From positions 1 through 24,672 of IMG/VR virus record IMGVR_UViG_3300027810_000064: 24,672 bases of DNA; one strand, given 5' to 3'. The stretch comes from a virus. The first letter of the stretch is position 1. The number at the start of each line of letters is the position of its first letter. The translations under genes and the position numbers were made by a program. Below the pieces are notes generated by a model. The model saw only the letters and a list, made by a program, of their open reading frames with translations, made no database searches and was not told where the DNA came from. Shown here in pieces: positions 20,874-24,672 of this stretch.

Positions 20874-23800
20874 ATGCCAATAGATACAGGACAATTTGGA
20901 GATGAGGAGCGATCTAGGTCGCAAGTAACATCTGATGCTTACAATCGATTAGCTGGTAGGTATAACGAAGATTATTACCACGAACAAGCTGCTAGGAATA
21001 GAGAGGGCTACTGGATGCAGAAGCTTGCGTCAGCAGGTCGTGGTGGTCTTAAGCTAATAGAGAATACCGTCAACTTGCCAACTGACTTAGCTGGTTTTCC
21101 TAAGCTGATTGAGCCCACCAAAGCGATTGAACGGCGGGAAGGCTGGCAGAATCATCTTCTTGAAAACGTGGTGGATTATGCAGGAGCGTTTATAGGCACG
21201 GGTAAAATCAAGTGGCTAAAGGATGTTGGGAAAATAGAAGGCCTTAAAAAAGGGGCAAGGGCTACTAACAAGGAGAAGCTTAAGGGGGCTGCAATCTCTG
21301 GGTTGGCCAGAGGATCGGCTGCTGACTTCCTTGCCTTTGACGGTAGTGAAAGTTTAGTGCTGAGTTTGTTAGACCTCCACCCTGAGCTTCACCAACCCTA
21401 TGATAAAATAACAGCCGTACCGGGATGGGAAAATATGTCTGCTGCTGAATTAGAGGCAGCTACTTATGGTGCTGGTTGGTCTGCAAAGCGGCTTGCAGCC
21501 AACTGGGGAGGGCGCATGTTCAACGCTGGTGAGGGAGCCTTCATCCAATCGTTCCTGCAAGTGTTTTGGAAAGCTGCCAAGATCAAGTTCAACAACGATA
21601 AGATGACCATTAAGGCTGGAGAAGGCCTTGATCCAAAGATTCAAGAAGGTGTAGATAAAACAGCGGCAGTTGAAAAAAAGCGGAGGAAGGCGTTTATTGA
21701 CCCGGACAAAGACCTTACCCCGAAGCAGAGACAGGAAAAAGCAGCTTGGACTCACGCCTCACAGAAAGACGCCGCATCTGCTACAGAAGACTTAGCTAAA
21801 AAAACGGAGGCAGAAGAAATGGCTCTTGAGAAGGCTAAAGCCGATTTAGCTTCTGCCGGTGAAGCTGCTAAAGGTAAAGAAGGAAAACTTCATGAGGCTG
21901 CTGAGTCAGACACGCTGGCTCCTAGAGCGTGGGATGATGCTGAAGAAGCCATAGCTGCTGAGAAACAGGGAGCAACCGCAAGGTCTGCAGAAGATGGTAT
22001 AGACGATGGTGTCTTTGAACTGACAGGGCGAACCCGGCACAGTAAGGATTATAATCCACATGTCGAAACTGTCGAACAAGTGGCACGTAAGGATGAAGGT
22101 TACGGGACACCGCTGGCTCCTAAGGCATCTCCAATTTATCACTATAGCGAAGAGGTAGCTGACAAGGCAGGCATACTTGTCGATACCGGAAGGCTGCGTC
22201 AGGTTTGGGATTTCTTCCATGAAGAGGATACGATCAAAATGCTTTGGCGCAATGAGAGCATTCCTCACGGTCGCATGCGGAAGAGTGAGTTCTGGACGGA
22301 CGGGCCTCCAAAGGGACGCGGAGCAGGCGTCTCGCGTAATTACGACAGAGCGGCCTTCAATAGCTTCGATGAGTTCCAAGCCTTTGTTATAGCTAGAGGC
22401 AAGGCCGAGATAAAGTACCCCCTGCTAAAAGGAGAGTCGCTCCCCACTTATCATAACCGATTGGATAAAGCTGCAGCCAATACCCTGAAGAGGCAGGGCC
22501 TAGGAAACTTTTGGAAATATGAGTTAGACCCTGTTAAGGGGATGAAGCAGTTTCAGGTAGATTTAGATACCTACCTCAAGCGGTTGTTCAATAACACGGA
22601 TGAGGCTAAATCAATCTTGGCTGACTTGAAGCTCCTGAAAGAAGGGAAGGCAGTTAACCTGAATGAGATATTCTTAAGGGCTCAAAAGATTCTAAACATA
22701 GATTCTACAATGACTGACTCACACTTGAAGTATTTCACTTCGAGGATAATGCACTTCTTTATGAAGAACATGCGTGACGGCTTTGGGAAAGTTACCTCAC
22801 ACAGTAAGCATGATCAACTTGCCAGCGCAATTCAATGGATGGGAGAAGGCTCAAGCCGAAAGTCTGCTAAAGATTGGATTCAGGACGATCTCTTGAATCA
22901 CATCGATAACATAGCTAGAGCTAACAAATTATCTCCTCAAGGTGTAATCGAACGGATTCGTTCTGGCCGTGGGGACTTTAAGGATTTGTGGCCGGGAATG
23001 AAAATCCCTGAGACGCCGCTGCTCAAATCCATGCTGGAGGATGTCAAGGTTACCCAAGAGCTATATATTAGAACATGGGCCTATCGTCTTAACACGGTAG
23101 CGGTCATGAAGAAATTCGATCTAGCGGTTGACCGCGTTATTAGGGAGGGTGACGAGGCTGCTGATGGTGTGGTTTCTAATAAATCTTATGCTGAAATGGC
23201 AGTAGAGATTGAGAAAGTTGAGCGTCATTTGCATGCTTTCAGAAATCTAGGAACTGCACATGGAAGAAACCTAGCGTCGATGAAGGCTCTTCATTCGGCT
23301 GGCTTAGGTGGGCCTGCTGCAGAGAAGGAGATACTGGAGGAGATCATTGGCAGGGGCGGCGGTACAAAGGGGTTACAGCAGTTAGCTGTTAGGCTTAAGG
23401 CCGTACGAGATGCACATGGAGGCACAGGCTCAGAAGGGTCTGCCTTTATACAGAAGGACGTCCTGCACAAGACTGTTACAGGTATAGATGTTCACAATGA
23501 ATACTGGTTGAACTCTATATTGAGTGGTGGCAGGACACAGATTGTTAATGCTATAGGTACTCTACTTCATCTGGTGTTGAAACCAGTAGAGGGGGCTTTA
23601 GGAACTCTTGGGAGAGACCCTAAGAATAGGAAGTATTTCATTTCTCAAGGTGTTTATGCAGCCAACCTCATCTTTGACACGATGAAGTTTACTACTGTAA
23701 TGATGAAGAACCGCACTCAGAAAGCGGTAGGCTCAATCGATGAGAAGCAGTACATGCAGAAAAGGGAGGATATGTTATCCCCAGTACAAGAGAGTCAAAG

Positions 23801-24672
23801 CTTCAGACAGGCAGACGGCAGTCTAGGCAAGGCGCAACTCATCGATGGTAACACTAACCACGCTGCTGGTACTTATGCTGCTGCCAAGAAGGCGTTCCAC
23901 TCAGGCAAAAGTGTACTGGAATCTAGAAGTCAGTTATTCGACGTCACACCACACCAAGCTATAAATAGAGAGTTGCTCCCTGAATCAGCTTCTGAGTTAG
24001 CTAAGGATTCTCTGGATTACCTCGGTAATATTATACGTATCCCCAGTCGTTTCATGATTGCTACTGATGAAGTCTTCAAACAGATACAGTATAGATCAGC
24101 ATCTTTAGCAAAACTAACACAAGAGGCACTAGAGAATCTACCGAAGTCAAAGCACAATACGGAAGAGATGACCCAGTATATCGCTGCTCGTTTCCAAGGT
24201 TTGATCAGAGGTAATGGGGCTCGTTATACTCCCAAGGCAGTTGAAGACGAGGCAATGACTAATTTCTACAGGGCTGTAGCACGTTCTGAAGAAACTGGGG
24301 AAGCCATGCCTAAGGAAATGCTTAAGCGAGATGACTATGTTGCTGGTTATTTTGCTAAAAACTATAAGAAAGACAAAGAGGTTCTTGCTGATTTCGCGAT
24401 GGATTGGGCTGAAGATACTACCTTCACTAGGGGGTTGGATGTTGATCTACTCCGTATGCAAGAGCATGGACACCTTCAGGGTAAGAAGAGCGTTAACAAG
24501 GCTGTACAGGATTTTGTAGCTGACCACTCCTTCATGAGGATTATGGCTCCATTCGTTAGGACGCCTGTTCAGCTAGTTAGTTTCCCACTACGTAGGATAT
24601 GGCTACCTGATTCCGTCATGCGGGGTATTATAAATAAACCAGACGGGTGGTTGAAGAAAACCCACTTACGAT
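20874..24672 (+). CDS. Internal virion protein D / DNA-ejection protein (T7 gp16-like), 3' partial
   Basis: This frame is open from the ATG at 20874 to the window edge, at least 1266 codons with no stop; T7 gp16 is 1318 aa. It starts 1 nt after the gp15 stop, with no Shine-Dalgarno. Segments recalling the large ejection proteins of T7-like marine phages are RGSAADFLAFDGSE (from 146), RIPSRFMIATDEVFKQIQY (from R1055) and MAPFVRTPVQLVSFPLRRIW (from about 1224). Residues about 245-372 are Ala/Glu/Lys-rich and probably coiled coil. The T7 N-terminal transglycosylase domain is not visible: no Glu-Ser-Arg-type catalytic motif or LGMMQ-type motif occurs in the first 200 residues. The protein probably spans the cell envelope during DNA entry. 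The C-terminus is outside the window. Confidence 0.88.
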   Translation, partial: MPIDTGQFGDEERSRSQVTSDAYNRLAGRYNEDYYHEQAARNREGYWMQKLASAGRGGLKLIENTVNLPTDLAGFPKLIEPTKAIERREGWQNHLLENVVDYAGAFIGTGKIKWLKDVGKIEGLKKGARATNKEKLKGAAISGLARGSAADFLAFDGSESLVLSLLDLHPELHQPYDKITAVPGWENMSAAELEAATYGAGWSAKRLAANWGGRMFNAGEGAFIQSFLQVFWKAAKIKFNNDKMTIKAGEGLDPKIQEGVDKTAAVEKKRRKAFIDPDKDLTPKQRQEKAAWTHASQKDAASATEDLAKKTEAEEMALEKAKADLASAGEAAKGKEGKLHEAAESDTLAPRAWDDAEEAIAAEKQGATARSAEDGIDDGVFELTGRTRHSKDYNPHVETVEQVARKDEGYGTPLAPKASPIYHYSEEVADKAGILVDTGRLRQVWDFFHEEDTIKMLWRNESIPHGRMRKSEFWTDGPPKGRGAGVSRNYDRAAFNSFDEFQAFVIARGKAEIKYPLLKGESLPTYHNRLDKAAANTLKRQGLGNFWKYELDPVKGMKQFQVDLDTYLKRLFNNTDEAKSILADLKLLKEGKAVNLNEIFLRAQKILNIDSTMTDSHLKYFTSRIMHFFMKNMRDGFGKVTSHSKHDQLASAIQWMGEGSSRKSAKDWIQDDLLNHIDNIARANKLSPQGVIERIRSGRGDFKDLWPGMKIPETPLLKSMLEDVKVTQELYIRTWAYRLNTVAVMKKFDLAVDRVIREGDEAADGVVSNKSYAEMAVEIEKVERHLHAFRNLGTAHGRNLASMKALHSAGLGGPAAEKEILEEIIGRGGGTKGLQQLAVRLKAVRDAHGGTGSEGSAFIQKDVLHKTVTGIDVHNEYWLNSILSGGRTQIVNAIGTLLHLVLKPVEGALGTLGRDPKNRKYFISQGVYAANLIFDTMKFTTVMMKNRTQKAVGSIDEKQYMQKREDMLSPVQESQSFRQADGSLGKAQLIDGNTNHAAGTYAAAKKAFHSGKSVLESRSQLFDVTPHQAINRELLPESASELAKDSLDYLGNIIRIPSRFMIATDEVFKQIQYRSASLAKLTQEALENLPKSKHNTEEMTQYIAARFQGLIRGNGARYTPKAVEDEAMTNFYRAVARSEETGEAMPKEMLKRDDYVAGYFAKNYKKDKEVLADFAMDWAEDTTFTRGLDVDLLRMQEHGHLQGKKSVNKAVQDFVADHSFMRIMAPFVRTPVQLVSFPLRRIWLPDSVMRGIINKPDGWLKKTHLR

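Noticed and set aside
21906-22379. 157-codon ORF on the - strand opposite the gp16-like gene
   Set aside because: It lies wholly inside a continuous + strand gene, lacks a sensible promoter or neighbour on that strand, and its composition looks like an antisense reading.

Overview
The window is a stretch of a lytic, T7-like podovirus genome (Autographiviridae-type gene order). Every gene is on the + strand and they are packed end to end, with stop/start overlaps of the ATGA or TAATG type at most junctions. The proteins match T7 gp4, gp5, gp6, gp7.3, gp8, gp9, gp10, gp11, gp12, gp13, gp14, gp15 and gp16 in T7 order, so this is the replication-to-virion arm of one phage. It begins inside the primase-helicase gene and ends inside the last internal core protein gene. 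GC content looks moderate. The host cannot be read from this window. The holin type and the enlarged virion proteins suggest a phage of marine or other aquatic Gram-negative bacteria, but that is inference.

Replication and nucleotide metabolism (1-4659): the helicase domain of the gp4-type primase-helicase, a T7-type DNA polymerase with intact exonuclease and polymerase motifs, a small PD-(D/E)XK endonuclease, a small HExxH metallopeptidase, a gp6-type 5'-3' exonuclease and a deoxynucleoside monophosphate kinase. Two small genes follow (4649-5072); the second resembles T7 gp7.3.

Head and lysis (5069-10335): portal, scaffold, then four small genes: an exported protein, a two-TM holin, a small amphipathic protein and a lipoprotein that overlaps it out of frame. 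The major capsid gene follows a 109-nt gap holding a perfect 8-bp hairpin. A strong intrinsic terminator lies right after the capsid gene, as T-phi does in T7. Immediately behind the terminator is a GH24 (T4-type) lysozyme gene with no Shine-Dalgarno sequence. The lysis genes therefore flank the capsid gene instead of lying in the T7 positions.

Tail and internal core (10338-24672): tail tubular proteins A and B, then gp13-, gp14-, gp15- and gp16-like internal virion proteins. Tail tubular A carries an insert of about 60 residues. Tail tubular B is 1530 aa, against about 794 in T7, because of two large insertions. gp15 is about 1346 aa against about 747. The gp16-like protein runs off the end after 1266 codons and shows no N-terminal transglycosylase domain.

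No tRNA, CRISPR array, integrase or insertion sequence was seen, and no gene-free stretch exceeds 109 nt. The less ordinary features are the relocated lysis cassette, a 25-bp direct repeat read in two frames inside the holin gene, and the enlarged tail and core proteins.
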